Assembly: GCA_038148375.1 (NCBI GenBank)
Contig: JAYQVH010000006.1
Span: forward strand, 1 to 64,000
Reading direction: 5' to 3'
From: CAWUEX02 sp038148375
GTDB lineage: Bacteria > Pseudomonadota > Alphaproteobacteria > Rhodospirillales > Rhodospirillaceae
DNA: 64,000 bases
Part shown: one piece after another, positions 17,238 through 24,802 of the stretch
Numbering within the stretch: the first letter of the stretch is position 1
Layout: every line of letters begins with the position of its first letter
Translations under genes and position numbers: made by a program
The notes under the pieces: model-generated
Told to the model about the DNA's origin: nothing
Databases searched by the model: none
The model's input: only the letters and a program-made list of their open reading frames with translations

Positions 17238-17254
17238 TCTAGAATATTTCTAAA
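17238..17254. promoter_or_regulatory. Iron-control-element-like box (Irr type), distal katG site
   Basis: TCTAGAA-TAT-TTCTAAA is a near-palindrome agreeing at 14 of 16 fixed positions with the alphaproteobacterial Irr/ICE consensus TTTAGAAtnATTCTAAA. It lies 124 bases before the katG start in AT-rich DNA. Irr is the Fur-family regulator that links haem and iron status to gene expression. A haem enzyme such as KatG is a sensible target, but binding is inferred only from the motif. Confidence 0.55.
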
Positions 17255-17267
17255 TTATCTGCTAGCG

Positions 17268-17284
17268 ATTTTAATTATTCTAAC
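17268..17284. promoter_or_regulatory. Second, weaker iron-control-like box upstream of katG
   Basis: The right half ATTCTAA is exact, but the left half is degenerate (12 of 16 consensus positions overall). Its centre is 30 bases from the centre of the first box, about three helical turns, so two dimers could bind the same DNA face. That spacing is the main reason to list it. Confidence 0.35.
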
Positions 17285-17377
17285 TAAAAGGTTGTTTAAA
17301 CCGACCTCAGTGCCGGCGAGCCCTTCACCGATCGCGGACGCCAGCACGCCGCGCGCCACCAGTTCAAGGAGATTGCT

Positions 17378-19672
17378 ATGACGTCGCTATCCAAATGTCC
17401 GTTCGGTCACACGGGGACCAGCCGCCGCACCGTGCTGGCCGGTACGACCGCCCTCGCAGCCGCCGGAGCCATGGCTCCAACCGGTGCGTCGGCCCAGGCC
17501 ATGGACGATTCCACCGGCGCCGCCGTGGGCGGCATGCTGTCCAACAATGAGTGGTGGCCGAACCAGCTGAACCTCAGCATCCTGCATCAGCACCAGCCGG
17601 TGTCGAACCCGCTGGGCGCGGACTTCGATTATCGCGAAGAATTCAAGAAGCTCGACTTCGACGCCATCAAGAAAGACCTGGCCGACCTGATGACCGACTC
17701 TCAGGATTGGTGGCCGGCGGACTGGGGTCACTACGGCGGTCTGTTCATCCGCATGACCTGGCACGCGGCCGGAACCTACCGCTCCGGCGACGGCCGTGGT
17801 GGCGGTGGCACCGGCGCGCAGCGCTTCGCGCCGACCAACAGCTGGCCCGACAACGGCAACCTGGACAAGGCGCGCCGGCTGCTGTGGCCGATCAAGGTCA
17901 AATACGGCAACAAGATTTCCTGGGCCGACTTGATCATTCTCGCCGGCAACGTCGCCATGGAAACCATGGGCTTCAAGACTTTCGGCTTCGGCGGCGGCCG
18001 CGAAGACATCTACGCCCCGGAAGAAGACATTTATTGGGGTCCGGAAGCAGAGTGGCTCGCCAACGAACGCTACAGCGGCGACCGCGACCTGGAAGACCCA
18101 CTGGCGGCGGTTCAGATGGGTCTCATTTATGTCAATCCGGCTGGCCCGGACGGTAACCCCGACCCGGTCGCCTCAGGCCGCGACGTGCGTGAAACCTTCG
18201 GCCGCATGGGCATGAACGACGAAGAAACCGTCGCCTTGGTGGCTGGCGGTCACACCTTCGGTAAAGCCCACGGTGCCGGCGATCCGGACCTGGTCGGCCC
18301 GGACCCGGAAGCCGCCCCCATCGAAGAGATGGGCTTCGGCTGGAAGAACGCTCTCGAAACCGGTAAGGGCGTGTACACCACGACCAGCGGCTTTGAAGGC
18401 GCTTGGAAGCCAAACCCGACCCAATGGGACAACGGCTACTTCGAAATGCTGTTCACCTATGATTGGGAACTGACGCAGAGCCCGTCCGGCAATCCGCAGT
18501 GGACGCCGATCAATCCTAAGCCGGAGAACTTGATTCCGGACGCGCACGATCCCTCCAAGCTCCATCCGCCGATGATGACGACGGCGGACCTCTCGCTGAA
18601 GTTCGACCCGATCTATGAAAAGATTTCGCGCCGTTTCTACGAAAACCCCGATGAATTCGCCGACGCCTTTGCTCGCGCATGGTTCAAACTCCTGCACCGC
18701 GACATGGGTCCGAAGTCCCGGTACCTCGGTCCTGAAGTGCCGGAAGAAGACCTGCTGTGGCAGGATCCGGTTCCCGCCGTCGATCACAAGCTGGTCGGCG
18801 ACCGCGACATCAAGAACCTGAAGGACGACATCCTCGACAGCGGCCTGGCGGTCAGCGACCTTGTGTTCACGGCCTGGGCGGCATCCTCGACCTTCCGCGG
18901 CTCCGACAATCGCGGCGGCGCCAATGGCGCGCGCATCCGTCTGGCTCCGCAGAAGAACTGGGCGGCCAACGAGCCGGCCCGTGTGTCAAAGGTGATTGCG
19001 AAGCTGGAAGAGATCCAGACCGGGTTCAACGAAAAGGCCCGCGGCGGCAAGAAAGTCTCGCTGGCCGATCTGATCGTGCTCGGCGGTAACGCTGCTGTGG
19101 AAAAGGCCGCCAAGGACGCAGGCTACGACATCGATGTGCCGTTCACTCCCGGCCGCACGGATGCGACCGCGGAAATGACCGACGCCGACAACATGAAGTG
19201 GCTTGAGCCCGAAGCCGACGGCTTCCGCAACTTCCGCAAGGCGACCTACAGCGTCGCCCCGGAGAAGATGCTGGTGGACAAGGCTCAGCTGCTCAAACTC
19301 AGCGCGCCGGAAATGACCGTGCTGATTGGCGGGCTGCGTGTCCTCGGTGCCAACCACGGCGGCGCGAGACACGGCGTGTTCACCGGACGTAAGGGTCAGT
19401 TGACCAACGACTTCTTCACCAACTTGCTCGACATGGGCACGGTGTGGAATGCCAAGGACGGCGAGGACGGCATCTATGAAGGCCGCGACCGTGAATCCGG
19501 AGAAGTGAAGTGGACCGGTACGCGCGTCGATCTGGTGTTCGGCTCGAACTCCCAGCTGCGCGCGATCAGCGAGGTCTACGGCCAGAGCGACGCGGGCGAG
19601 AAATTCGTCAACGACTTCGCCGCGGCGTGGACCAAGGTGATGATGAACGACCGTTTCGACGTCATCGCGTAA
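17378..19672 (+). CDS. katG: Catalase-peroxidase with Tat-type leader
   Basis: 764-residue bifunctional haem catalase-peroxidase that destroys hydrogen peroxide. Distal-site residues are in RMTWHAAGTYR (Arg, Trp, His). The Trp-Tyr-Met adduct is completed by Tyr in MGLIYVNPAGPDG and Met in RMGMNDEETV, and the proximal His is in VAGGHTFGKAHG. The second domain (~residue 460 on) is complete. Unusually, residues 12-40 form a twin-arginine leader (TSRRTVLAG, hydrophobic stretch, GASA/Q) placed between the common KatG opening SKCPFGH and WWPNQLNL. This suggests a periplasmic enzyme. AAGGAG precedes the ATG, and a strong terminator follows. Regulation through Irr-like boxes is plausible. Confidence 0.96.
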   Translation: MTSLSKCPFGHTGTSRRTVLAGTTALAAAGAMAPTGASAQAMDDSTGAAVGGMLSNNEWWPNQLNLSILHQHQPVSNPLGADFDYREEFKKLDFDAIKKDLADLMTDSQDWWPADWGHYGGLFIRMTWHAAGTYRSGDGRGGGGTGAQRFAPTNSWPDNGNLDKARRLLWPIKVKYGNKISWADLIILAGNVAMETMGFKTFGFGGGREDIYAPEEDIYWGPEAEWLANERYSGDRDLEDPLAAVQMGLIYVNPAGPDGNPDPVASGRDVRETFGRMGMNDEETVALVAGGHTFGKAHGAGDPDLVGPDPEAAPIEEMGFGWKNALETGKGVYTTTSGFEGAWKPNPTQWDNGYFEMLFTYDWELTQSPSGNPQWTPINPKPENLIPDAHDPSKLHPPMMTTADLSLKFDPIYEKISRRFYENPDEFADAFARAWFKLLHRDMGPKSRYLGPEVPEEDLLWQDPVPAVDHKLVGDRDIKNLKDDILDSGLAVSDLVFTAWAASSTFRGSDNRGGANGARIRLAPQKNWAANEPARVSKVIAKLEEIQTGFNEKARGGKKVSLADLIVLGGNAAVEKAAKDAGYDIDVPFTPGRTDATAEMTDADNMKWLEPEADGFRNFRKATYSVAPEKMLVDKAQLLKLSAPEMTVLIGGLRVLGANHGGARHGVFTGRKGQLTNDFFTNLLDMGTVWNAKDGEDGIYEGRDRESGEVKWTGTRVDLVFGSNSQLRAISEVYGQSDAGEKFVNDFAAAWTKVMMNDRFDVIA

Positions 19673-19700
19673 GCCGCGCGTCAGACATCCCGAACGAAAA

Positions 19701-19728
19701 GGGCCGCTCCGGTGAGCGGCCCTTTTTT
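19701..19728. terminator. Rho-independent terminator after katG
   Basis: Perfect 8-bp stem GGGCCGCT / AGCGGCCC with loop CCGGTG and a run of six T, 28 bases after the katG stop. The A-run on the left side could also give weak termination of the convergent methyltransferase gene. Confidence 0.9.
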
Positions 19729-19732
19729 CTTG

Positions 19733-20263
19733 CTAAACACGCTTGCGAGCGCAGCCCATTAAACATCGTCCGCCCATATCCTCGAGTTGTAGAACATCAA
19801 AATGGGCGTTGATTTTGCTCTCCCACCACTCCGGCGCCTCGACAGTGAGGTGCGCATTGCGTCCATCCGGCAGTGTTTTGGAAGCAGGCTTGTTGGAAAT
19901 CAAAAATATCGCACTCACCAAGGACTTTTCGCCAATATGGGCGAGAACGGCGTCGACGCAATCGGATTCGATGTGCTCCATCACGTCCATGACGATGACG
20001 AGGTCTTGGGGTTTGGGATCGCCGTCTTTGCCAGAAATTGCCGGGTCGTACTCTTCAACATGAACTTCAGGCAAGTGCTCCGCCAACCTCACTTTAAAGG
20101 TGCCCTTGCCGCAGCCGTAGTCGAGCACGCCGCGAAAGCCGTTCTGCTGGATCGCGCGCACGATGATGCCAATGTCGTCATAAGACCTGGCGCCAAAGTT
20201 AGGCTCGTCCTCGTGCAGCTTTGCGTTCAGACGTCGATAGTCTTCGGAAATTAGAGTCGGCAT
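19733..20263 (-). CDS. Small class I SAM-dependent methyltransferase
   Basis: 176-residue methyltransferase-like protein. Motif I is VLDYGCGKGTFKVRLAE (residues ~46-62), the acidic motif II is EEYDP, and the post-motif region is LVIVMDVMEHIES. The N-terminal EDYRRLNAKLHEDEPNFG resembles small-molecule or sugar methyltransferases found in glycan loci. It lacks a substrate cap, so the acceptor is unknown. Its ATG lies seven bases after the stop of the DUF1838 gene, which places it in one transcription unit with the two DUF1838 genes upstream. Confidence 0.85.
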   Translation of the reverse strand: MPTLISEDYRRLNAKLHEDEPNFGARSYDDIGIIVRAIQQNGFRGVLDYGCGKGTFKVRLAEHLPEVHVEEYDPAISGKDGDPKPQDLVIVMDVMEHIESDCVDAVLAHIGEKSLVSAIFLISNKPASKTLPDGRNAHLTVEAPEWWESKINAHFDVLQLEDMGGRCLMGCARKRV

Positions 20264-20269
20264 TGAGGC

Positions 20270-21289
20270 TTATACACCGCCCGGCGGCACGGGTTCCTGT
20301 TCACGGGCGTACCACTCGAGCGACGACAAGGACGGCTCTTCCCATTCCGTCGGCGCATCCAGGTACTTGGGATAGTGCTTGGCGATGTACTCGATGATTC
20401 GCTGGTCCGGCGCTTCGTCCAGCGAATGCAGGCTGGCCGCCATGACGTTGTACAGGCAGTGGCCCGGCGCCTGGCCCATCAGCATCCACGGCAGCCATGG
20501 GGTATGACGGCCCCACACCGTGGTGCAATCCACTGTCGTCAGGTCGGGGTTCTGCAGATCGCTCATGCGCAGATTATAGACGTAGGTTTCGGTGACCTGG
20601 TTCATTGGCCCCGCGCTTTCCCTCACCCACACCTTCGGATCGAGGGCGTTCGGGTAATACAGATTGATATGGCGCTCCATCATCAGCCGGTCGCCCGGAA
20701 ACAGCTTCCAGTTCAGGATGAACGGCTTGGCTTCGAGCTTTTCGTTCGTGTTCAGACCGCCGAAAGTCGGCCGGGACAGCTCAGCCTCCCGGATGATGCG
20801 GTTGAACGGATCGTTGGCAACGGGAACGACACGCACCTTCTCACTGGTGAACGGGTTTTCCATTTCCTCGAGCACTTCGCCGGTCTCGAGGTCGGTGTAG
20901 AACACCACCTCGCGCAGCACGCGGCGGTAGCCGTGTTCGCCCTCGAGCGGTAGCAGCCGCGTCGTCCCGAGACCTCGGAATCCTGCGAATGTCTTGATCG
21001 CGCCGCCAGGCGCGACCCCCATGACATAGCCGTCGAGCCAGCCGTAATGGGTGGTCTTCATATCCAGGTTGGAGGTGATCTTGGCATAGGCATCGACGTT
21101 GCCGGCCGCCGTGGTGAGGTCGTAGAGATCGCCTTTTAGCGACAGACCGTCCGGCGTGATGAAGGTCGCATGCGCGTCACCGCCGGCGAACAGGGACCCG
21201 CCGAGTGCGAGCCCCCCGGCCAGCGCCGTCCGGCGGTCGATCGCGACCTCAAGCGGCCTGCCGGGAAAGTTGTGAATTGAGTCTGTCAT
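20270..21289 (-). CDS. Tat-exported DUF1838 protein
   Basis: 339-residue DUF1838 family member. A twin-arginine leader (DRRTALAGGLALGGSLFAGG, cut near DAHA) predicts periplasmic export. Family blocks: YDLTTAAGN, HYGWLDGYVMGVAPGG, VVFYTDLETGEVLEEMENP, PVANDPFN, the motif TPWLPWMLMGQAPGHCLY, and a C-terminal tail LSSLEWYAREQEPVPPGGV. That tail is nearly identical in the copies at 21374 and 35902. The start was set at the ATG at 21289 with AGAGGA nine bases before; MTDS at the N-terminus matches the neighbour copy. Function unknown; co-transcription with the methyltransferase is likely. Confidence 0.88.
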   Translation of the reverse strand: MTDSIHNFPGRPLEVAIDRRTALAGGLALGGSLFAGGDAHATFITPDGLSLKGDLYDLTTAAGNVDAYAKITSNLDMKTTHYGWLDGYVMGVAPGGAIKTFAGFRGLGTTRLLPLEGEHGYRRVLREVVFYTDLETGEVLEEMENPFTSEKVRVVPVANDPFNRIIREAELSRPTFGGLNTNEKLEAKPFILNWKLFPGDRLMMERHINLYYPNALDPKVWVRESAGPMNQVTETYVYNLRMSDLQNPDLTTVDCTTVWGRHTPWLPWMLMGQAPGHCLYNVMAASLHSLDEAPDQRIIEYIAKHYPKYLDAPTEWEEPSLSSLEWYAREQEPVPPGGV

Positions 21290-21333
21290 GAGCATTGTTC
21301 CTCTTGTTATTTGCACCGGCCACGTCCTGAAAT

Positions 21334-21356
21334 GACGCCACGCCGGACGCGGCGTC
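21334..21356. other. Hairpin between the two DUF1838 genes
   Basis: GACGCC and GGCGTC arms separated by eleven GC-rich bases in the 84-base gap between tandem DUF1838 genes. There is no T-run on the minus strand, so it is not a normal terminator. It could limit read-through or protect a processed mRNA end. Confidence 0.35.
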
Positions 21357-21373
21357 GTTTCACTATGCAGGCG

Positions 21374-22468
21374 CTATACCCCTCCCGGCGGCGCCGGTTC
21401 CTGTTCACGCGAGTAGCGCTCAATCGACGATAACGAGGGTTCTTCCCAGACGTCCGGCGCCTCGAGATACTTTGGATAGTTCTTAGCCGTGTACTCGACG
21501 ATGTCCTGCGGGATGTCATCAAGCGAATGACGGCTGCCCATGAACGTCTGATACACCACGTGCCCTGGGGCCTGCCCCATGAGCATCCACGGCAGCCACG
21601 GCGTAATCCGCGCCCAGGTGCCCGTGCCGTAGACATGGGTCAGATCTTCATTCTGAATTTGATTGAGCGAATGAACGTGGAAGAACAGTTCAGATACCCG
21701 GTTCATCGGTCCGGCGCTCTCGCGCACCCATTTTTCCGGGTCGAGAGCGTTCTTGTAATAGAGGTGAATGTGGCGCTGGAACAGCAGCCATTCATCCTTT
21801 ATCTGCCAGTCCAGAATAAACGGCTTCGGCTCTCGCTTGGCCGAGTTAAGACCACCGTAAGACGGACCCGGCGGGATAACATCGCGGATGATGCCGTTAA
21901 ACGGATCGTTGGCAACATGGACGACCCTGACCTTCTCATCGGTGTACGGGTTGACCATTTCCTCGAGAATTTCGCCGGTCGCGAGATCGTAGTAGAAGCC
22001 GACTTCGCGCAACAGCTTGCGCCAACCATTGCCCTCTTCATAGGGAATCAGTCGCTTGCAACTCATGCCCTTGAAGCCGCAGATGTTCCTGACCGGACCA
22101 CCCGGCGCCACGCCCATGACCAAACCGTCGTACCAGCCGTAGGTTGTCGTTTTCATATCGATGTCGGAATCGATCCGCGCCATCGCGATCATATTGCCTT
22201 CCGCCGTCGTCAGGTCGAGATAAGGACCGGTCAGCGACGCGCCCTCGATGCGTTTTGAATACTCCGGCCCGAGCGCCGCATTGGCGGGACCTGAACCAAG
22301 CGCGGCCATGCCAGTCATGGCGCCTAAGCCGGCGCTGCCTGTTAACGCCTGGCGCCGCGTCAGTGCCGTTTCCGGACCGCCGAGGCTGTCATAGTCTTCG
22401 ACAATAAGGCCCGTCCGGACCTCCATATTGCCGTTCGGGCCACCGGCCGGATTGAACGAATCTGTCAT
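21374..22468 (-). CDS. Tat-exported DUF1838 protein
   Basis: 364-residue DUF1838 member with the longest N-terminal extension of the set: about 40 residues before the twin-arginine motif LTRRQALTGSAGLGAMTG, cut near PANA. Conserved blocks are LDLTTAEGN, YGWYDGLVMGVAPGGPV, CGFKGM, REVGFYYDLATGEILEEM, HVANDPFN, YGGLN, ITPWLPWMLMGQAPGHVVY and the tail YSREQEPAPPGGV. It is strongly similar to the copy at 35902 over long runs. The ATG at 22468 has GGGAG upstream. The exact Irr-type palindrome at 22603-22623 lies 135 bases upstream and may control this gene as well as the divergent ferritin remnant. Confidence 0.88.
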   Translation of the reverse strand: MTDSFNPAGGPNGNMEVRTGLIVEDYDSLGGPETALTRRQALTGSAGLGAMTGMAALGSGPANAALGPEYSKRIEGASLTGPYLDLTTAEGNMIAMARIDSDIDMKTTTYGWYDGLVMGVAPGGPVRNICGFKGMSCKRLIPYEEGNGWRKLLREVGFYYDLATGEILEEMVNPYTDEKVRVVHVANDPFNGIIRDVIPPGPSYGGLNSAKREPKPFILDWQIKDEWLLFQRHIHLYYKNALDPEKWVRESAGPMNRVSELFFHVHSLNQIQNEDLTHVYGTGTWARITPWLPWMLMGQAPGHVVYQTFMGSRHSLDDIPQDIVEYTAKNYPKYLEAPDVWEEPSLSSIERYSREQEPAPPGGV

Positions 22469-22584
22469 CAAGCATCTCCCTGATCATTTTTTCGTTGAGC
22501 GATGAGTAAAAGCTAGCACGCCGCACTGGAAGAAAACACGGACTCAGCTGGCTGTTTACCTCTAGGTGGCAGCGGTTGATCTCA

Positions 22585-22594
22585 CCCCCCCCCC
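22585..22594. repeat. Ten-base C homopolymer
   Basis: An uninterrupted run of ten C directly before the -35-like TTGATA of the ferritin-remnant promoter. Homopolymers of this length are slippage-prone and could alter promoter spacing or activity; it could also be a sequencing weak point. Confidence 0.8.
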
Positions 22595-22628
22595 TTGATA
22601 TTAGATTAGAATGATTCTAATCTATAAA
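22595..22628 (+). promoter_or_regulatory. Putative promoter of the ferritin-like remnant
   Basis: A -35-like TTGATA at 22595-22600 is followed either by TAATCT after 17 bases or by TATAAA at 22623-22628 after 22 bases. The palindromic operator lies in the spacer, which is the arrangement expected for repression. The transcript would reach the RBS AGAGGAC at 22654-22660 and stop at the terminator at 22876-22907. Confidence 0.4.
22603..22623. promoter_or_regulatory. Perfect iron-control-element palindrome (Irr-type operator)
   Basis: Ten-base arms AGATTAGAAT and ATTCTAATCT around a single G make an exact 21-bp inverted repeat. The core TTAGAAT-n-ATTCTAA matches the Irr/ICE consensus exactly. 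Its place between a promoter and a ferritin-like gene start fits Irr repressing iron storage when iron is scarce. It lies between two divergent units and could serve both. Confidence 0.75.
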
Positions 22629-22663
22629 CTCTTAAGCTTTCTCACAAAACCATAGAGGACGCC

Positions 22664-22830
22664 ATGGCGACCAAACAGCCTTTCAAAACCGATCTGAAAA
22701 AGATTCGTGACCGCGCCCGCAAGAAAATGTCGGACGGCGCGCTGACCGGCGCATTATTGAAGACATCCTGAAGATGGAAGAAGAACACGCCGACGATTTG
22801 GCGGGAATGCTGGATGGTATGGCGGCCTGA
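22664..22830 (+). pseudogene. Bacterioferritin/ferritin-like gene with internal deletion
   Basis: The first 28 codons (MATKQPFKTDLKKIRDRARK, ending in DGALTG) match the N-terminus of the roughly 160-180-residue ferritin-like/bacterioferritin family. The last 26 codons, read two bases out of phase from 22750 (RIIEDILKMEEEHADDLAGM), match its C-terminus including the last EExH helix. The ~115 residues between, with most of the ferroxidase centre, are missing, and the join shifts the frame, so translation from the ATG at 22664 stops at 22771 after 35 residues. Ribosome site, operator and terminator are intact. It is a deletion remnant, unless the assembly lost the middle. Confidence 0.78.
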
Positions 22831-22875
22831 TTGACCGGCTAAGCCTAGGCACAAAAAACCATCGCACTTAAGAGA

Positions 22876-22907
22876 AGCGTCTGCCGTAACCTGCGGGCGC
22901 TTTTTTT
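22876..22907 (+). terminator. Terminator of the ferritin-like remnant
   Basis: Stem AGCGTCTGC / GCGGGCGCT (nine pairs, two of them G-U) with an eight-base loop, followed by seven T. It sits 46 bases after the end of the ferritin-like remnant and confirms that a complete transcription unit existed here. Confidence 0.75.
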
Positions 22908-22919
22908 ACGCTGGGGAGA

Positions 22920-23384
22920 TTACTTGTGGTGCCGCCGATGCTTGGCGTGTTGGCCTGCCGGCTGCACCTGCGGGCCGAGGAACAAGACCTCTGCCAACCC
23001 CATGCCGACGATCATGGCCAGGAAAAAATACAGAGCAGGTTCGCCACCAATGATCAGGGCCGTGATCGCCGGACCAGGGCACAAACCAACCAGTCCCCAG
23101 CCGACCCCGAACATGACAGACCCGGAAACCAAACGCCGGTCCACCTTCATGGCCTGAGGTTTTTGGAAATCGGCCGCACACACTGGCGCGGCGCGGCGCC
23201 AAACGAGACGATAACCAACAAACGTCACAATCAAAGCGGCCGCCATTACGACGAGCAGGCTCGGATCCCAGGTTCCCAGAACATCCAGAAAATTGAGCAC
23301 CTTGGCCGGGTTAGACATTCCCGACACGGTCAAGCCAAGGCCGAAGATCAACCCGCATATGAAACCGGCCGCTTTCGCGATCAT
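22920..23384 (-). CDS. YeeE/YedE-type membrane protein, second half
   Basis: 154-residue membrane protein with about four helices, of the YeeE/YedE (sulphur-transport) family. The family signature GLCPGPA appears near residue 105, matching the cysteine site through which thiosulphate-type sulphur is relayed in YeeE. It corresponds to the second of two half-size units. The start was set at the ATG at 23384, one base after the stop of the first unit, with GGAG nine bases before; the longer upstream start has no ribosome site. The two halves are presumably made together and pair in the membrane. Confidence 0.85.
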   Translation of the reverse strand: MIAKAAGFICGLIFGLGLTVSGMSNPAKVLNFLDVLGTWDPSLLVVMAAALIVTFVGYRLVWRRAAPVCAADFQKPQAMKVDRRLVSGSVMFGVGWGLVGLCPGPAITALIIGGEPALYFFLAMIVGMGLAEVLFLGPQVQPAGQHAKHRRHHK

Positions 23385-23385
23385 G

Positions 23386-23817
23386 TCAAAAGATCTCCGC
23401 GGCATGACGCACCAGGAACACGGTCACGAGTGCCGTTCCCATAAAAATGGCCGTCGCGACGACAGACCTCAGCGACAGCCGCGCCATGCCGCATACACCG
23501 TGGCCGCTGGTACACCCGGATCCCAGCCGCGTGCCCAAGCCAACAAGCAGACCGGCGACGATAATGACTCCGGTCGGCGTCGAAAGCCTGAACGCCGGCC
23601 AGTTGCCGAAAACGGCCAAATGCAATAACGGCGCGGCTGCCAGCCCAATCAGAAAGGTAGCGCGCCAGCCGAGATCACCACGCTTGGGCCGTAGCAGCCC
23701 GCCAATGATGCCGCTTATCCCGGCGATACGCCCCAACAGCGCCATAGTCAGCACTACGGCGAGGCCGATAAGAGCGCCGCCAATTGCGGCGAGAACGGGC
23801 GTAAATGCTGTCGTCAA
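23386..23817 (-). CDS. YeeE/YedE-type membrane protein, first half
   Basis: 143-residue membrane protein, first of the YeeE/YedE half-unit pair. The conserved cysteine motif is GSGCTSGHGVCG (residues ~98-109) between hydrophobic helices; it is the hallmark of sulphur-compound uptake proteins. Translation must begin at the TTG at 23817, because stop codons (TGA TAA) lie immediately upstream in the same frame; AAGG stands seven bases before. It follows the stress-protein-like gene by 19 bases. No persulphide dioxygenase or rhodanese is adjacent, though such pairs often have one. Confidence 0.85.
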   Translation of the reverse strand: MTTAFTPVLAAIGGALIGLAVVLTMALLGRIAGISGIIGGLLRPKRGDLGWRATFLIGLAAAPLLHLAVFGNWPAFRLSTPTGVIIVAGLLVGLGTRLGSGCTSGHGVCGMARLSLRSVVATAIFMGTALVTVFLVRHAAEIF

Positions 23818-23836
23818 TTATCAACCTTTAAGGCAG

Positions 23837-24526
23837 CTAAATTCCGTGTACGCCCTTCGCAAATGCACGCGCATCCTCAAGGGTATCGAACGGCACGTTA
23901 CCGATCCAATACATCGTCTCATCGTACCAGCTAATGTCAACGCCGTTATGCGTCTCCGACTGCGCTTCCGTTTCCTGCAATCCATGGACGTGGACGTCAT
24001 CTGCGGAATGGCGCTTGAGAACGCCGACAGCCTTGTTTTCCTGCTCGGCGTCGAATGCCCTCACCCAGATCAGGAGTCCGCCCCGATCAAGCTGGTCATT
24101 CATGTAGGTGGCATAGGCGTCGCCGACGGCACGGGCGATTAAACTGCCAAGTGTCAGACCGCCAGCCCCGCCGGCCGCCGCAGCCGCGATCAAAGGCAGG
24201 AGAGCGCCGCCGCTGGACACCACGGCACCGATGCCCGCCAACGCGCCGACGTAGACAAAACCGCCGATCACTGCACCTTGCGCGTCGCCAACCGCCTCAC
24301 GCGAGACATAGGCCACGCGGGGAACTTCAGGATTATCTTCTAGATCCGCGATCCGATTGAAGCGGTCGCCCAGTTTTTCCGTCACGGCATCCGTGGTCGC
24401 CAGAACACTGATCTGAGCCCGGTCGAAACCCGACGTCAGCAGGTCATCAACTGCGGCGTCGAAGTCTCTGGTCGAATGAAATACGCCGACCGCCTCGCGC
24501 ACCTGGGTTGTTCCAGAGCCATCCAT
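23837..24526 (-). CDS. YflT-like stress-domain membrane protein
   Basis: 229-residue protein. Residues 10-60 resemble the heat-induced stress protein YflT / general stress 17M domain (AVGVFHSTRDFDAAVDDLLT, GFDRAQISVLA). The middle (residues ~85-135) is a glycine/alanine-rich hydrophobic segment (VGALAGIGAVVSSGGALLPL then AAAAGGAGG) like a glycine-zipper membrane hairpin. A hydrophilic C-terminal domain follows (ISWYDETMYWIG). Such proteins occur in stress responses, but no mechanism is established. The ATG at 24526 follows AGGGAGGACGA. It heads a minus-strand unit with the YeeE pair. Confidence 0.75.
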   Translation of the reverse strand: MDGSGTTQVREAVGVFHSTRDFDAAVDDLLTSGFDRAQISVLATTDAVTEKLGDRFNRIADLEDNPEVPRVAYVSREAVGDAQGAVIGGFVYVGALAGIGAVVSSGGALLPLIAAAAAGGAGGLTLGSLIARAVGDAYATYMNDQLDRGGLLIWVRAFDAEQENKAVGVLKRHSADDVHVHGLQETEAQSETHNGVDISWYDETMYWIGNVPFDTLEDARAFAKGVHGI

Positions 24527-24802
24527 GAGTCGTCCTCCCTTGCGCAGTCCGCTCCACACCGGCCAAGACGTACCGCAGCACACCCCCGGCGGCATTGACT
24601 CCCGTCAAGGCAACTAACAGCGCGCAGGGCTTGGTACGCAAGGGATTTTGCAGCGCCACCGCAGGCGGGAAGCGGTCTCCTGGTGAAAGGACAAATTGGG
24701 CCCGGGACGCACACGATTGACTCTGTTCGCAGAGTGGCGCGAGACTTTCGCATCCGATTTCAGACCGTTTCCCCTCATCCCACCCTCAAAGGAGACCTTG
24801 AT

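Larger units (their letters stand above)
16873..17377. other. Intergenic region upstream of katG
   Basis: About 500 bases between the divergently transcribed phytase and katG genes. The first 340 bases are ordinary GC-rich sequence with no gene I can support. From about 17220 to 17295 the DNA becomes AT-rich and holds two iron-control-like boxes (17238-17254 and 17268-17284). The katG ribosome site AAGGAG stands at 17367-17372. No tRNA or other RNA gene was recognised. Confidence 0.6.

Noticed and set aside
22920..23817. Frameshift splitting a single YeeE gene in two
   Set aside because: Half-size YeeE/YedE pairs are common, both halves carry their own conserved cysteine motif, and each has its own start, so this is a natural gene pair.
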